From Kosakonia cowanii JCM 10956 = DSM 18146 (lineage in GTDB: Bacteria > Pseudomonadota > Gammaproteobacteria > Enterobacterales > Enterobacteriaceae), in the NCBI RefSeq assembly GCF_001975225.1, contig NZ_CP019445.1, positions 3,658,001-3,722,000 on the forward strand: DNA of 64,000 nucleotides. The letters are read 5' to 3'. A program made the position numbers and the translations under genes. A model generated the notes under the pieces. The model saw nothing but the letters and a program-made list of their open reading frames with translations, did not search any database and was not told where the DNA came from. Each line of letters begins with the position of its first letter. Position 1 is the stretch's first letter. This document shows positions 30,401-41,082 of this stretch, piece by piece.

Positions 30401-31156
30401 GTGCACTATCAGCCCAAACGCGACCTGCTAAACGGTCGCATCATTCTTGTCACCGGTGCCAGCGACGGTATTGGAAAAGAGGCGGCATTAACCTACGCCC
30501 GCCACGGCGCCAGCCTGATTCTGCTGGGTCGTAATGAAGAGAAACTGCGCCACGTTGCGCAGCAGGTGAAAGACGAAGGCCAGGCCGCACAGTGGTTTAT
30601 CCTCGATATGGCAACCTGCACCCCCGAAGCGTGCCAACAGCTCGCCAGTGAAATCGCCACTACCACATCCCATCTGGATGGCGTGCTGCATAACGCCGGC
30701 CTGCTCGGCGATATCTGCCCGATGAGCGAACAGGATCCGGCTGTCTGGAACGAAGTGATGCAGGTCAACGTAAACGCGACGTTCTACCTTACCCAGGCGC
30801 TGCTTCCTTTATTACTTAAATCAGACTGCGGCTCGCTGGTCTTTACCTCCTCCAGCGTCGGTCGCCAGGGACGTGCCAACTGGGGCGCGTATGCAACCTC
30901 AAAATTTGCCACCGAAGGGATGATGCAGGTGCTGGCGGAAGAGTACCAGAACCGGCTGCGCGTTAACTGCATCAACCCCGGTGGAACGCGCACCAGCATG
31001 CGCGCCAGCGCCTTCCCGACGGAAGATCCGCAGAAGCTTAAAACCCCTGCCTACATTATGCCGCTCTACTTGTGGCTGATGGGCGATGACAGTCGCCGCA
31101 AAACCGGCATGACGTTCGATGCGCAGCCAGGCCGCAAACCGGGGATCGCCCAATGA
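30401..31156 (+). CDS. yciK: YciK, short-chain dehydrogenase/reductase
   Basis: YciK (251 residues) is a classical SDR oxidoreductase of unknown physiological substrate. The cofactor motif is TGASDGIGKEA; NAG is in HNAGLLGD; the catalytic Ser-Tyr-Lys are in FTSSSVGRQG and YATSKFA. It initiates at GTG (30401) after AGGAGACAGA. The stop overlaps the btuR ATG (ATGA), so it probably shares a transcript with btuR, as in E. coli. Confidence 0.95.
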   Translation: MHYQPKRDLLNGRIILVTGASDGIGKEAALTYARHGASLILLGRNEEKLRHVAQQVKDEGQAAQWFILDMATCTPEACQQLASEIATTTSHLDGVLHNAGLLGDICPMSEQDPAVWNEVMQVNVNATFYLTQALLPLLLKSDCGSLVFTSSSVGRQGRANWGAYATSKFATEGMMQVLAEEYQNRLRVNCINPGGTRTSMRASAFPTEDPQKLKTPAYIMPLYLWLMGDDSRRKTGMTFDAQPGRKPGIAQ

Positions 31157-31743
31157 GCGATGAACGTTATCAGCAGCGTCAGCAGAAGGTAAAAGAGCGT
31201 GTCGACGCACGGGTTGCCGCCGCCCAGGATGAGCGTGGAATTGTTATTGTCTTCACCGGCAACGGCAAAGGCAAAACCACGGCGGCCTTCGGCACCGCCA
31301 CGCGCGCCGTCGGGCATGGCAAAAAGGTGGGCGTGATTCAGTTTATTAAGGGCACCTGGCCAAACGGTGAGCGTAACCTGCTCGAACCGCTGGGCGTCGA
31401 ATTTCAGGTGATGGCCACCGGCTTTACCTGGGACACACAAAACCGCGAAAGCGATACCGCCGCCTGTCTTGAAGCATGGCAGCACGCCGAGCGAATGCTG
31501 GCCGACCCGGCGCTGGATATGGTGCTGCTGGATGAGTTGACCTACATGGTGGCGTATGACTATTTGCCGCTGGAAAAGGTGTTAACCGCCCTGCAAAACC
31601 GCCCGCCGATGCAGACGGTGATCATTACCGGACGCGGCTGCCATCGCGATATTCTCGAGGCGGCGGATACGGTAAGCGAGCTAAGACCGGTGAAGCATGC
31701 GTTTGAGGCGGGAATAAAAGCGCAGATCGGCATCGATTATTAG
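31153..31743 (+). CDS. btuR: Cob(I)yrinic acid a,c-diamide adenosyltransferase (corrinoid adenosyltransferase)
   Basis: BtuR/CobO (196 residues) adds the adenosyl group to cobalamin and other corrinoids. The P-loop is FTGNGKGKTTAAFG, and the family segment GVIQFIKGTWPNGE follows. The DELTYMVAYDYL motif and the ITGRGCHRDILEAADTVSEL tail confirm the CobA/CobO/BtuR type. It is coupled to yciK by a four-base overlap. Confidence 0.97.
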   Translation: MSDERYQQRQQKVKERVDARVAAAQDERGIVIVFTGNGKGKTTAAFGTATRAVGHGKKVGVIQFIKGTWPNGERNLLEPLGVEFQVMATGFTWDTQNRESDTAACLEAWQHAERMLADPALDMVLLDELTYMVAYDYLPLEKVLTALQNRPPMQTVIITGRGCHRDILEAADTVSELRPVKHAFEAGIKAQIGIDY

Positions 31744-31746
31744 CGA

Positions 31747-31773
31747 TAAAAAAGGGGCTTGCGCCCCTTTTTC
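31747..31773. terminator. Bidirectional terminator between btuR and rluB
   Basis: AAAAAAGGGGC-TTGC-GCCCCTTTTTC sits in the 31-base gap between convergent btuR and rluB. Confidence 0.9.
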
Positions 31774-31774
31774 A

Positions 31775-32671
31775 TTAATCGTTTTTAGTGCGTCCGCCAC
31801 CCGGGCGGCGATTACCACCGGCAGGCTTACCGCCAGTCGGCTGAGCGTGGCGCTTCACGGCACGGCGGATCTGATTCGCTTTCATGCGACGGCGATCTTT
31901 CTCCACCGCGACTTTTGATTGCGTCTCAGCGTCCAGCCCGACCAGCTCGCGCAGGTAGTTGGTCTGCGCCAGATCCAGCTCGGTCCAGCCGCCGCGCGGC
32001 AGCCCTTTCGGCAACGGAATATCGCCGTAGCGTACGCGGATAAGACGGCTTACCTGCACACCGACCGCTTCCCACAGGCGACGCACTTCGCGGTTGCGCC
32101 CTTCGGTCAGCGTAACGTTGTACCACTGGTTAATACCTTCACCACCGCTGAATTTGATGGTCTTGAACGCTGCCGGACCATCCTCCAGCTGCACACCGCG
32201 CGACAAATCGCGCAGCTTCGCGTCATCCACTTCGCCAAACACGCGCACGGCGTATTCGCGCTCGACTTCGCGGCTCGGGTGCATCAGGCGGTTCGCCAGC
32301 TCACCGTCGGTGGTGAAAAGCAGCAGACCGCAGGTGTTGACGTCCAGACGACCGACGGCAATCCAGCGCGCACCGCGCAGTTTCGGCAGACGGTCAAACA
32401 CCGTCGGGCGCCCTTCCGGATCGTTACGGGTGCAGAGCTCGCCTTCCGGTTTGTAATAAGCCAGTACGCGGCAGATCTGTTCGACGGACTCTTTCACCGA
32501 AATGAGATGACCATCGATACGGATTTTCAGCCCCGGCGTGACCTCGACGCGGTCGCCCAGCGTGGCGATTTTGCCATCAACGCTGACGCGGCCTGCCTGG
32601 ATAATAGTTTCGATTTCACGGCGGGAGCCGTGGCCGGCCCGCGCCAGCACTTTCTGTAGTTTCTCGCTCAT
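31775..32671 (-). CDS. rluB: 23S rRNA pseudouridine(2605) synthase
   Basis: RluB (298 residues) makes pseudouridine 2605 in 23S rRNA. An S4 RNA-binding domain is N-terminal ([19 protein letters not shown]). The RsuA-family catalytic Asp is in [20 protein letters not shown] basic, Gly/Arg-rich tail after about residue 255 is variable among relatives and probably disordered. The start at 32671 matches the family N-terminus. Confidence 0.96.
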   Translation of the reverse strand: MSEKLQKVLARAGHGSRREIETIIQAGRVSVDGKIATLGDRVEVTPGLKIRIDGHLISVKESVEQICRVLAYYKPEGELCTRNDPEGRPTVFDRLPKLRGARWIAVGRLDVNTCGLLLFTTDGELANRLMHPSREVEREYAVRVFGEVDDAKLRDLSRGVQLEDGPAAFKTIKFSGGEGINQWYNVTLTEGRNREVRRLWEAVGVQVSRLIRVRYGDIPLPKGLPRGGWTELDLAQTNYLRELVGLDAETQSKVAVEKDRRRMKANQIRRAVKRHAQPTGGKPAGGNRRPGGGRTKND

Positions 32672-32769
32672 AGAGCATCCTTTATGTCGCCTTCACAGGC
32701 GTCGAATAGGGTCATCAGCCCGGCTTAAGCCGCGTCTGAAATGGCCGCGTAGTATAGCGACTTGCGCCG

Positions 32770-33390
32770 CTATAAGAAAGGCCTAACGTCACCGACGCCT
32801 TCACGGATCACCACCGGCGCAGCGTCAGTCAGATCGACCACCGTCGTCGGCTGCTGGCCGAGATAGCCGCCATGAATCACCAGATCCACCAGCTTCTCCA
32901 GACGATCTTTAATTTCATCGGGATCCGACTCGGTAAACTCGCTACCCGGCAGCATCAATGACGTCGAGAGCATCGGCTCATTGAGCGTCTCCAGCAGCGC
33001 CAGCGCAATCGGGTTCGACGGCACGCGCAGACCGATGGTTTTACGCTTCTCCTGCAACAGGCGGCGCGGTACCTCTTTCGTCCCTTTCAGGATGAAGGTG
33101 TAGTTACCCGGCGTGTTGTTTTTGATCAGGCGAAACGCCACGTTATCGACGAACGCGTAGGTGGAGAGTTCGGAGAGATCGCGGCACATCAGCGTAAAGT
33201 TGTGGCCGTCCGGCAGGTGACGGATGCGGCAAATACGCTCCATCGCCCCTTTATCTTCAAGTTTGCAGCCCAGCGCATAGCCGGAATCGGTGGGATAGAC
33301 GATAACGCCGCCTTTGCGCACGATATCGACGGCCTGGTTGATTAAACGCGGCTGCGGATTATCTGGATGAATATAAAAAAACTGACTCAT
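32770..33390 (-). CDS. yciO: YciO, YrdC/Sua5-domain protein
   Basis: YciO (206 residues) has the Sua5/YciO/YrdC fold that in TsaC makes threonylcarbamoyl-AMP for tRNA t6A. E. coli YciO is not the main t6A enzyme and its own role is less clear. Visible motifs are GGVIVYPTDSGYALGC (substrate site) and RVPSNPIALALL. It begins at an ATG overlapping the rnm stop by four bases, so it is coupled to rnm. Confidence 0.94.
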   Translation of the reverse strand: MSQFFYIHPDNPQPRLINQAVDIVRKGGVIVYPTDSGYALGCKLEDKGAMERICRIRHLPDGHNFTLMCRDLSELSTYAFVDNVAFRLIKNNTPGNYTFILKGTKEVPRRLLQEKRKTIGLRVPSNPIALALLETLNEPMLSTSLMLPGSEFTESDPDEIKDRLEKLVDLVIHGGYLGQQPTTVVDLTDAAPVVIREGVGDVRPFL

Positions 33391-34268
33391 ACAACCCTCT
33401 CTGTGTTGTTCTGCGGCTGCTCCCACGCCGCCCAGACGCCATCGACGCCCGCCGGAAGCCAAAGTTTGCGTCCCAGTTCGATCCAGGGACAGGGCTGATG
33501 GAAATCAGACCCCTGCGACCCTAACAGACCAAACTGACGGGCATACTCCGCCAGCTGGGTTCGCTCATTGGGAGCCTGCTGGCATTGGGCGACTTCCATC
33601 GCCTCACCGCCGCATTGAGCAAAATGCGCCAGCAGCCTTTTAAGCCATTTGGCAGAAAGATTATAACGCCCCGGATGGGCCATTACCGCCGTTCCACCAG
33701 AATGATGAATCACATCAATGGCTTGTTCTATTGTACACCACTGAGGCGGAACGTAACCCGTTTTGCCACGGGCGAGATACTTTTTGAAAACATCGGCCAT
33801 ATTGCCCGCTTTGCCCTGCTCAACCAGGAAGCGGGCGAAATGGCCGCGCGTCACATTCGCCCCCTGCGCCAGGCGCATCGCCCCTTCCAGCGCGCCGGGA
33901 ATATGCGCTTTCTCCAGCCGCTCAGCGATAAGCTTTGCGCGCTCGGTGCGGCGCTGTGATTGCTGCTCAAGAAAATCACGCATTGCCGGGTGGTCAATAT
34001 CAATATTCAGCCCAACAATATGGATCTCGTGGTTTTCCCAAAGCGTTGAGATCTCCACCCCGCTGATTAAATTGAGATCCAGCCCGGCGCGGGCTATCTC
34101 AGCGCGGGCGGCAGGAATGGCGTCGGTAGTGTCGTGATCGGTGATCGCTAGCGTACCGATGCGCATTTCAACCGCGCGGTGCACCAGCGCCTCGGGGGAA
34201 AGCAGGCCATCAGAGGCGAGCGTGTGGCTGTGAAGATCGTAAATAATGGCGTAATTCGTGTCGCTCAA
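33387..34268 (-). CDS. rnm: RNase AM (Rnm/YciV/TrpH), PHP-family 5' exoribonuclease
   Basis: This 293-residue PHP-domain phosphoesterase was long called TrpH or YciV. In E. coli it is RNase AM, a 5'-to-3' exonuclease that trims rRNA 5' ends. The metal-binding motif is DLHSHTLASDG near the N-terminus. ITDHDT, GVEIST and a late GSDFHQP complete the PHP metal ligands. It is divergent from the trp operon, which explains the old trpH name, but it has no role in tryptophan synthesis. Confidence 0.94.
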   Translation of the reverse strand: MSDTNYAIIYDLHSHTLASDGLLSPEALVHRAVEMRIGTLAITDHDTTDAIPAARAEIARAGLDLNLISGVEISTLWENHEIHIVGLNIDIDHPAMRDFLEQQSQRRTERAKLIAERLEKAHIPGALEGAMRLAQGANVTRGHFARFLVEQGKAGNMADVFKKYLARGKTGYVPPQWCTIEQAIDVIHHSGGTAVMAHPGRYNLSAKWLKRLLAHFAQCGGEAMEVAQCQQAPNERTQLAEYARQFGLLGSQGSDFHQPCPWIELGRKLWLPAGVDGVWAAWEQPQNNTERVV

Positions 34269-34343
34269 AGCGGCTCCGCTAATTCATCAAACTGCAATTT
34301 GTGACCTATCATAACGGGTAGCACACATTTTCTGAATTCATGG

Positions 34344-34380
34344 TTGACTTTCTTTTCATGAACCAGTTAACTAGTACGCA
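34344..34380 (+). promoter_or_regulatory. trp promoter with TrpR operator
   Basis: The -35 is TTGACT (34344-34349), the spacer is 17 bases and the -10 is TTAACT (34367-34372). The TrpR operator overlaps the -10 as CCAGTTAACTAG within 34360-34380. It differs at one position from the perfect CTAGTTAACTAG palindrome of E. coli. Both the spacing and the operator position are as in E. coli. Confidence 0.9.
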
Positions 34381-34407
34381 AGTTCACTCGACAACGGTAT
34401 CGCAAAA

Positions 34408-34455
34408 ATGAATGCACATCTCTTTAACAATCGCTGGTGGCGCACTCCCTGTTAA
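34408..34455 (+). CDS. trpL: trp operon leader peptide
   Basis: This 15-residue leader reads [15 protein letters not shown]. Two adjacent Trp codons (34435-34440) sense charged tRNA-Trp by ribosome stalling. The body differs from the 14-residue E. coli leader, but the WWRT core is kept. It lies between the trp promoter and the attenuator, 88 bases upstream of trpE. Confidence 0.93.
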   Translation: MNAHLFNNRWWRTPC

Positions 34456-34524
34456 GGGCTTTGTGATCACGTGCGCATTCAGCATACCGATACCAGGCCC
34501 GCTTTTTTCAGCGGGCTTTTTTTT
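34440..34524 (+). promoter_or_regulatory. trp attenuator
   Basis: The terminator hairpin is GCCCGC (34497-34502) with GCGGGC (34511-34516), followed by eight T residues. The protecting 1:2 stem is visible as GCGCAC (34440-34445, just after the Trp codons) pairing with GTGCGC (34471-34476). A 2:3 antiterminator can form between AAGGGC near 34454 and the GGCCCGCTT side of the terminator, less clearly. All parts needed for ribosome-mediated attenuation are present. Confidence 0.9.
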
Positions 34525-34543
34525 GAACAAATTAATGAGAGCG

Positions 34544-36106
34544 ATGCAGATGCAAAAACCAGCACTCGACCTTCTGACCACCCAGGCGCGTTACCATAAC
34601 AACCCGACGGCGCTGTTCCACCAGCTGTGCGATGCCCGTCCTGCAACACTGCTGCTTGAATCTGCCGACATCGACAGCAAAGACGATCTTAAAAGCCTGC
34701 TGCTGGTAGACAGCGCGCTGCGCATTACCGCATTAGGTGACACTGTCACCTTAACCGCACTGACCGCTAACGGTGCCGCGCTGCTGACACTGCTTGATAC
34801 GGTGCTGCCTTCAGGCGTCGAAAACCGCGTGCTGGAAAATGGCCGTGAACTGCGCTTCCCGGCGGTCAGTCAGTTGCTTGATGAAGATGCCCGTCTCTGC
34901 TCGCTCTCGGTGTTTGATGCGTTTCGTCTGCTGCAGGGGCTGGTTGAACTGCCAGCTGATGAGCGGGAAGCGATGTTTTTCGGTGGCCTGTTTGCCTATG
35001 ACCTGGTCGCGGGTTTTGAAGATCTGCCGGAGCTGAAGCACGACCGCAATTGCCCGGACTACTGCTTCTATCTCGCTGAAACCTTACTGGTGATCGACCA
35101 CCAGAAAAAAGAGACGCGTATTCAGGCGAGCCTTTTTACCCCGTCTGCGAGTGAAAAAGATCGCCTGCTGCAACGCGTCGAGACGCTGCGCCAGCAGCTG
35201 GATGCGCCGGTCACGCCGCTGCCGGTAGAAACCGTTGAACATATGCAGTGCGACTGTAACCAGAGCGATGACGCGTACGGTGATGTGGTGCGCAAAATGC
35301 AAAAAGCGATTCGCGCCGGTGAAATTTTCCAGGTTGTACCGTCGCGCCGCTTCACCTTGCCCTGCCCATCGCCGCTCGCCGCGTATGAAGTGCTGAAAAA
35401 GAGCAACCCCAGCCCCTACATGTTCTTTATGCAGGATGCGGATTTCACGCTGTTCGGCGCCTCGCCGGAGAGCTCGCTGAAGTATGACGCCAGCAACCGC
35501 CAGATTGAGATCTACCCGATTGCCGGGACGCGCCCACGCGGTCGTCGCGCCGATGGTTCACTGGATCGCGATCTCGACAGCCGCATTGAGCTTGAAATGC
35601 GTACCGACCACAAAGAGCTCTCAGAACACTTGATGCTGGTTGACCTGGCACGTAACGACCTGGCACGTATCTGTACACCGGGCAGCCGTTACGTGGCGGA
35701 TCTGACGAAAGTCGACCGTTACTCCTATGTGATGCACCTGGTCTCCCGCGTGGTGGGCGAGCTGCGTCACGATCTCGATGTGCTGCACGCCTATCGCGCC
35801 TGCATGAATATGGGCACCCTCAGCGGCGCGCCGAAAGTACGCGCTATGCAGCTGATTGCCGAAGCCGAAGGCACGCGCCGCGGCAGCTACGGCGGTGCGG
35901 TGGGTTACTTCACCGCCCACGGCGATCTCGATACCTGCATCGTCATCCGCTCCGCGTGGGTTGAGGATGGTATCGCCACCGTTCAGGCCGGCGCAGGCGT
36001 GGTGCTGGATTCCGTTCCGCAGTCTGAAGCCGATGAAACCCGTAACAAAGCGCGCGCGGTTCTGCGCGCAATCGCCACCGCCCACCACGCACAGGAGATT
36101 TTCTGA
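34544..36106 (+). CDS. trpE: Anthranilate synthase component I
   Basis: TrpE (520 residues) makes anthranilate from chorismate with ammonia supplied by TrpG. The tryptophan feedback site [19 protein letters not shown] is present near residue 40, so allosteric inhibition is expected. The chorismate-binding domain has [24 protein letters not shown] and [12 protein letters not shown]. The ATG at 34544 follows AATGAGAGCG; the frame is open upstream through the attenuator but that part is not coding. It is coupled to trpGD by a TGATG overlap. Confidence 0.98.
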   Translation: MQMQKPALDLLTTQARYHNNPTALFHQLCDARPATLLLESADIDSKDDLKSLLLVDSALRITALGDTVTLTALTANGAALLTLLDTVLPSGVENRVLENGRELRFPAVSQLLDEDARLCSLSVFDAFRLLQGLVELPADEREAMFFGGLFAYDLVAGFEDLPELKHDRNCPDYCFYLAETLLVIDHQKKETRIQASLFTPSASEKDRLLQRVETLRQQLDAPVTPLPVETVEHMQCDCNQSDDAYGDVVRKMQKAIRAGEIFQVVPSRRFTLPCPSPLAAYEVLKKSNPSPYMFFMQDADFTLFGASPESSLKYDASNRQIEIYPIAGTRPRGRRADGSLDRDLDSRIELEMRTDHKELSEHLMLVDLARNDLARICTPGSRYVADLTKVDRYSYVMHLVSRVVGELRHDLDVLHAYRACMNMGTLSGAPKVRAMQLIAEAEGTRRGSYGGAVGYFTAHGDLDTCIVIRSAWVEDGIATVQAGAGVVLDSVPQSEADETRNKARAVLRAIATAHHAQEIF

Positions 36107-37701
36107 TGGCTGACATTCTGCTGCTCGATAATATCGACTCCTTTACTTACAACCTGGCGGATCAGCTGCGCGCAAGCGGACACAATGTGGTGATTTACCG
36201 TAACCATGTTCCGGCCCAAACCTTAATTGACCGCCTGGCGACCATGCAAAACCCGGTGCTGATGCTCTCACCTGGCCCGGGCGCCCCTTCTGAAGCGGGC
36301 TGCATGCCGGAGCTGCTGACGCGTATGCGCGGCAAGCTGCCGATTATCGGCATCTGCCTCGGTCACCAGGCGATTGTTGAAGCTTATGGCGGATATGTCG
36401 GCCAGGCCGGTGAGATCCTGCATGGTAAAGCCTCCAGCATTGAACATGATGGCCAGGCGATGTTCGCGGGCCTCAGCAACCCGCTGCCGGTTGCCCGCTA
36501 CCACTCGCTGGTTGGCAGTAATATTCCGGCCGGGCTCACCATCAATGCCCATTTTGATGGCATGGTGATGGCGGTGCGTCATGACGCCGATCGCGTTTGC
36601 GGCTTCCAGTTCCACCCGGAATCGATTCTCACCACCCAGGGCGCACGCCTGCTGGAGCAGACGCTGGCATGGGCGTTGCAGAAGCTGGAGCAAGCAAACA
36701 CGCTGCAGCCGATCCTGGAGAAGCTCTATCAGGCCGAAACGCTGAGCCAGCAGGAGAGCCACCAGCTCTTCTCCGCAGTGGTGCGCGGTGAGCTGAAGCC
36801 GGAGCAACTGGCTGCGGCGCTGGTCAGTATGAAGATCCGCGGCGAGCAGCCGCAGGAGATTGCCGGCGCGGCGACTGCCCTGCTGGAAAATGCCGCGCCC
36901 TTCCCGCGCCCGGAATATGCTTTTGCCGATATCGTTGGCACTGGCGGCGATGGCAGCAACAGCATCAATATCTCGACCGCCAGCGCCTTTGTCGCCGCCG
37001 CCTGCGGCCTGAAGGTGGCAAAGCACGGCAACCGCAGCGTCTCAAGCCGCTCTGGTTCGTCGGATCTGCTGGCGGCGTTTGGCATCAATCTGGATATGAA
37101 TGCGGATAAATCTCGCACGGCGCTTGATGATCTCGGCGTCTGCTTCCTCTTCGCGCCGAAGTACCACACCGGGTTTCGCCACGCGATGCCGGTTCGCCAG
37201 CAGTTAAAGACCCGTACGCTGTTTAACGTACTGGGGCCACTGATCAACCCGGCGCACCCGCCGCTGGCGCTGATTGGCGTTTACAGCGCCGAACTGGTGC
37301 TGCCGATTGCCGAAACCCTGCGCGTGCTCGGTTATCAGCGTGCGGCGGTGGTACACAGCGGCGGAATGGATGAGGTTTCGCTGCATGCGCCGACGGTGGT
37401 TGCCGAACTGCACGAGGGGGAAATCAGGAGCTATCAGCTAACGGCGGCTGACTTCGGCCTGACGCCATACCACCAGCAGGCGCTGGCGGGCGGCACGCCG
37501 GAAGAAAACCGTGACATTCTGACCCGCTTATTACAAGGTAAAGGCGAGCCTGCTCACGAGGCTGCCGTCGCCGCCAACGTCGCCATGTTGATGCGGCTGC
37601 ACGGCAAAGAAGATCTGAAGGCTAACGCGCAACAGGTACTGGACGTCCTGCACAGCGGGGCCGCTTACGACAAAGTCACCGCACTTGCGGCAAGAGGGTA
37701 A
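36106..37701 (+). CDS. trpGD: Bifunctional anthranilate synthase component II / anthranilate phosphoribosyltransferase
   Basis: This is the fused TrpGD (531 residues, E. coli gene trpD). The N-terminal glutamine amidotransferase (about 1-195) has the nucleophile Cys in [15 protein letters not shown] and the His-Glu of FQFHPES. The C-terminal phosphoribosyltransferase (about 200-531) has [14 protein letters not shown] and [15 protein letters not shown]. Fusion of these domains is typical of Enterobacteriaceae. It overlaps trpE by one base and precedes trpCF by three. Confidence 0.97.
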   Translation: MADILLLDNIDSFTYNLADQLRASGHNVVIYRNHVPAQTLIDRLATMQNPVLMLSPGPGAPSEAGCMPELLTRMRGKLPIIGICLGHQAIVEAYGGYVGQAGEILHGKASSIEHDGQAMFAGLSNPLPVARYHSLVGSNIPAGLTINAHFDGMVMAVRHDADRVCGFQFHPESILTTQGARLLEQTLAWALQKLEQANTLQPILEKLYQAETLSQQESHQLFSAVVRGELKPEQLAAALVSMKIRGEQPQEIAGAATALLENAAPFPRPEYAFADIVGTGGDGSNSINISTASAFVAAACGLKVAKHGNRSVSSRSGSSDLLAAFGINLDMNADKSRTALDDLGVCFLFAPKYHTGFRHAMPVRQQLKTRTLFNVLGPLINPAHPPLALIGVYSAELVLPIAETLRVLGYQRAAVVHSGGMDEVSLHAPTVVAELHEGEIRSYQLTAADFGLTPYHQQALAGGTPEENRDILTRLLQGKGEPAHEAAVAANVAMLMRLHGKEDLKANAQQVLDVLHSGAAYDKVTALAARG

Positions 37702-37704
37702 ACA

Positions 37705-39063
37705 ATGCAGACCGTTTTAGCGAAAATCGTCGCCGACAAAGCTGTATGGGTTGCGGCGCGCAAGGAGCAACAACCGCTGGCCTCTTTTCAGAACGAGGTG
37801 CAGCCGAGCACACGCCACTTCTATGATGCACTGCGTGGAACACATACCGTGTTTATCCTCGAGTGCAAAAAAGCGTCGCCCTCGAAAGGGGTGATCCGCG
37901 CAGATTTCGACCCGGCGCGCATTGCGGATATCTATCAGCATCACGCCTCGGCAATCTCGGTGCTGACCGATGAGAAATATTTCCAGGGCAGCTTCGACTT
38001 CCTGCGTATCGTCAGCGAAATCGCGCCGCAGCCGGTGCTGTGCAAAGACTTTATTATCGATGCCTACCAGATTTACCTGGCGCGCTACTACCATGCCGAC
38101 GCCTGCCTGTTAATGCTCTCGGTACTGGATGATGAGCAGTACCGCACGCTTTCCGCCGTGGCGCACAGCCTCAATATGGGCGTGCTGACAGAAGTGAGTA
38201 ATGAAGAGGAACTGGAGCGCGCAATCGCGCTGGGCGCCAAAGTTGTCGGCATTAATAACCGCGATCTGCGCGATCTCTCTATCGATCTTAACCGCACCCG
38301 TGAACTGGCCCCGCGTCTTGGCGCAGGCGTCACGGTAATCAGCGAGTCCGGCATCAACACCTATGCGCAGGTGCGTGAACTGAGCCACTTTGCCAACGGT
38401 TTCCTGATTGGCTCCGCGCTGATGTCTCACGACGATCTGGATGCAGCGGTAAAACGCGTCCTGCTGGGTGAAAACAAAGTGTGCGGCTTAACCCGCGCTG
38501 AAGATGCGCAGGCAGCATATGACGCCGGAGCGCTTTATGGCGGGCTGATTTTTGTTGCCGCCTCGCCGCGGGCGGTGAGCGTTGAGCAGGCAGAAAAAGT
38601 GATGCAGGGCGCGCCCCTGAGTTATGTTGGCGTGTTCCGTAATGCTCCAGTCGACGAAGTTGTGGCGACCGCAGCTAAACTTAAGCTGAGTGCCGTTCAG
38701 TTGCATGGCGATGAAGATCAGGCCTACATCTCCTCCCTGCGCACACAGCTTGGCGAGCAGACGCAAATCTGGAAAGCCCTGAGCGTCACCACCACACTGC
38801 CGCCGCGCAACCTTGAGCACGTCGATAAATATGTGCTGGATAACGGCCAGGGCGGCACGGGCAAAAGTTTTGACTGGTCACTGCTGACCGGCGAAACGCT
38901 CGACAATGTGCTGCTGGCGGGCGGCCTGGGCGCGGATAACTGTGTACAGGCAGCGAAAGCTGGCTGTGCCGGATTAGATTTCAATTCTGGCGTAGAGTCG
39001 GAGCCGGGTATTAAAGACGCCAGCAAACTGGCCTCGGTGTTCCGTACGCTGCGTGCATATTAA
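37705..39063 (+). CDS. trpCF: Bifunctional indole-3-glycerol phosphate synthase / phosphoribosylanthranilate isomerase
   Basis: TrpCF (452 residues, E. coli gene trpC) consists of two TIM barrels. The N-terminal IGPS half (about 1-255) has ILECKKASPSKG and LCKDFIIDAYQIYLARYY. The C-terminal PRAI half has KVCGLTRAEDAQAA, QLHGDE and the phosphate-binding LAGGLGADN with LDFNSGVES. Both active sites look intact. Four genes of the operon lie within a few bases of each other. Confidence 0.97.
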   Translation: MQTVLAKIVADKAVWVAARKEQQPLASFQNEVQPSTRHFYDALRGTHTVFILECKKASPSKGVIRADFDPARIADIYQHHASAISVLTDEKYFQGSFDFLRIVSEIAPQPVLCKDFIIDAYQIYLARYYHADACLLMLSVLDDEQYRTLSAVAHSLNMGVLTEVSNEEELERAIALGAKVVGINNRDLRDLSIDLNRTRELAPRLGAGVTVISESGINTYAQVRELSHFANGFLIGSALMSHDDLDAAVKRVLLGENKVCGLTRAEDAQAAYDAGALYGGLIFVAASPRAVSVEQAEKVMQGAPLSYVGVFRNAPVDEVVATAAKLKLSAVQLHGDEDQAYISSLRTQLGEQTQIWKALSVTTTLPPRNLEHVDKYVLDNGQGGTGKSFDWSLLTGETLDNVLLAGGLGADNCVQAAKAGCAGLDFNSGVESEPGIKDASKLASVFRTLRAY

Positions 39064-39072
39064 GGAAGCAAG

Positions 39073-40266
39073 ATGACGACACTACTGAACCCCTACTTTG
39101 GCGAATTTGGCGGTATGTATGTTCCGCAAATTCTGATGCCCGCGCTGCGCCAGCTGGAAGAAGCGTTTGTCAGCGCGCAGAGCGATGCAGCGTTCCAGCA
39201 GCAGTTTAATGACCTGCTGAAAAACTACGCCGGTCGCCCGACGGCGCTGACAAAATGTCAGAACCTGACCGCCGGCACCCGCACCACCCTTTATCTTAAG
39301 CGTGAAGATCTGCTCCACGGCGGCGCGCACAAAACTAACCAGGTGCTCGGCCAGGCGCTGCTCGCCAAACGGATGGGCAAAACCGAGATTATCGCCGAAA
39401 CCGGCGCGGGACAGCATGGCGTGGCCTCTGCACTTGCCAGCGCCCTGCTTGGACTGAAGTGCCGCATCTATATGGGCGCAAAAGATGTTGAGCGCCAGTC
39501 GCCGAACGTCTTCCGTATGCGACTGATGGGCGCGGAAGTGATCCCGGTACACAGCGGTTCAGCCACCCTGAAAGATGCCTGCAACGAAGCGCTGCGCGAC
39601 TGGTCCGGCAGCTACGAAACCGCGCACTATATGCTCGGCACCGCAGCTGGCCCGCACCCCTTCCCGACCATTGTACGCGAGTTCCAGCGCATGATCGGCG
39701 AAGAGACCAAAGCGCAGATCCTTGAAAGAGAGGGACGTCTGCCGGATGCGGTGATCGCCTGTGTTGGCGGCGGCTCTAACGCCATCGGGATGTTTGCCGA
39801 TTTTATCGAAGAGAGCGCCGTCGGCCTGATTGGCGTGGAACCAGCGGGTCACGGCATTGAGTCTGGCGAACATGGCGCACCGCTGAAACATGGCCGCGTC
39901 GGCATCTACTTCGGCATGAAATCGCCGATGATGCAGACCGAAGACGGGCAGATTGAGGAGTCCTACTCCATCTCCGCCGGGCTTGATTTCCCGTCAGTAG
40001 GGCCGCAGCACGCTCATCTCAACAGCACCGGTCGCGCTGAATATGTCTCGATTACCGATGATGAAGCGCTGGAGGCGTTTAAAACGCTCTGCCGCCATGA
40101 AGGGATTATCCCGGCGCTGGAGTCCTCCCATGCGCTGGCGCACGCGCTGAAGATGATGCGCGAGAACCCTGAGAAGGAGCAGTTGCTGGTGGTTAACCTC
40201 TCCGGGCGCGGCGACAAAGATATCTTCACCGTCCATGACATTCTGAAAGCGCGAGGCGAAATCTGA
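39073..40266 (+). CDS. trpB: Tryptophan synthase beta chain
   Basis: TrpB (397 residues) condenses indole with serine using pyridoxal phosphate. The PLP Lys is in [15 protein letters not shown] (near residue 87), the indole-site Glu is in [10 protein letters not shown], and the phosphate loop is [12 protein letters not shown]. It ends in a TGATG overlap with trpA, matching the alpha2-beta2 complex stoichiometry. Confidence 0.98.
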   Translation: MTTLLNPYFGEFGGMYVPQILMPALRQLEEAFVSAQSDAAFQQQFNDLLKNYAGRPTALTKCQNLTAGTRTTLYLKREDLLHGGAHKTNQVLGQALLAKRMGKTEIIAETGAGQHGVASALASALLGLKCRIYMGAKDVERQSPNVFRMRLMGAEVIPVHSGSATLKDACNEALRDWSGSYETAHYMLGTAAGPHPFPTIVREFQRMIGEETKAQILEREGRLPDAVIACVGGGSNAIGMFADFIEESAVGLIGVEPAGHGIESGEHGAPLKHGRVGIYFGMKSPMMQTEDGQIEESYSISAGLDFPSVGPQHAHLNSTGRAEYVSITDDEALEAFKTLCRHEGIIPALESSHALAHALKMMRENPEKEQLLVVNLSGRGDKDIFTVHDILKARGEI

Positions 40267-41075
40267 TGGAACGCTATGACAACCTCTTCAACCAGCTCAA
40301 CGCGCGCCGGGAAGGTGCCTTTGTCCCGTTTGTCACCCTTGGCGATCCGGAACCTGGCCTGTCGCTGCAAATTATCGATGCGCTGATCGAAGGCGGCGCG
40401 GATGCGCTGGAGCTGGGCATCCCCTTCTCCGATCCGCTGGCAGATGGCCCGACCATTCAGAGTGCCACGCTGCGCGCCTTCGCCGCGGGCGTTACGGTTG
40501 GTCACTGTTTTGAAATGCTGGCGGCGATCCGCCAGAAGCATCCGACCATTCCGATTGGCCTGTTGATGTATGCCAACCTGGTCTTTAGCCGCGGCGTTGA
40601 TGAGTTTTACGCCCAGTGTGCCAGCGTTGGTGTCGATTCGGTGCTGGTCGCCGACGTGCCGATTGAGGAGTCTGCCCCGTTCCGCCAGGCGGCGATGCGC
40701 CATAATATCGCGCCTATCTTTATCTGCCCGCCGAATGCCGATGATGATCTGCTGCGCCAGATTGCCTCTTACGGTCGCGGGTACACCTACCTGCTGTCGC
40801 GCGCTGGCGTGACCGGTGCGGAGAACCGCGCGGCGCTGCCGCTGCATCATCTGGTGGAGAAACTGACGGAGTATCATGCTGCGCCTGCGCTGCAGGGCTT
40901 TGGCATCTCCGCACCGGATCAGGTGGCTTCCGCAATTGAAGCCGGTGCCGCAGGGGCAATTTCCGGATCGGCGATTGTGAAGATTATCGAGAGCAACCTG
41001 GATAACCCGACCACAATGCTGGCCGAGCTGAAAGGGTTTGTGCAACGCCTGAAAGCCGCCACGCTGGCGAGCTAA
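40266..41075 (+). CDS. trpA: Tryptophan synthase alpha chain
   Basis: TrpA (269 residues) cleaves indole-3-glycerol phosphate and passes indole through a tunnel to TrpB. Catalytic Glu and Asp are in [18 protein letters not shown]; the flexible loop 6 region is [12 protein letters not shown]; the phosphate site is GFGIS and GAISGSAIV. It is the last trp gene, followed by a terminator. In K-12 yciGFE would lie between here and ompW; they are absent. Confidence 0.98.
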   Translation: MERYDNLFNQLNARREGAFVPFVTLGDPEPGLSLQIIDALIEGGADALELGIPFSDPLADGPTIQSATLRAFAAGVTVGHCFEMLAAIRQKHPTIPIGLLMYANLVFSRGVDEFYAQCASVGVDSVLVADVPIEESAPFRQAAMRHNIAPIFICPPNADDDLLRQIASYGRGYTYLLSRAGVTGAENRAALPLHHLVEKLTEYHAAPALQGFGISAPDQVASAIEAGAAGAISGSAIVKIIESNLDNPTTMLAELKGFVQRLKAATLAS

Positions 41076-41082
41076 GGGCGTA

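Noticed and set aside
34412..34543. In-frame extension of trpE through the leader
   Set aside because: It would translate through the attenuator; the trpL peptide and terminator occupy this stretch and trpE has a well-placed ATG at 34544.
40014..41045. A 343-codon open frame antisense to trpA and trpB
   Set aside because: It crosses the trpB-trpA junction, where both sense proteins are full length and conserved.
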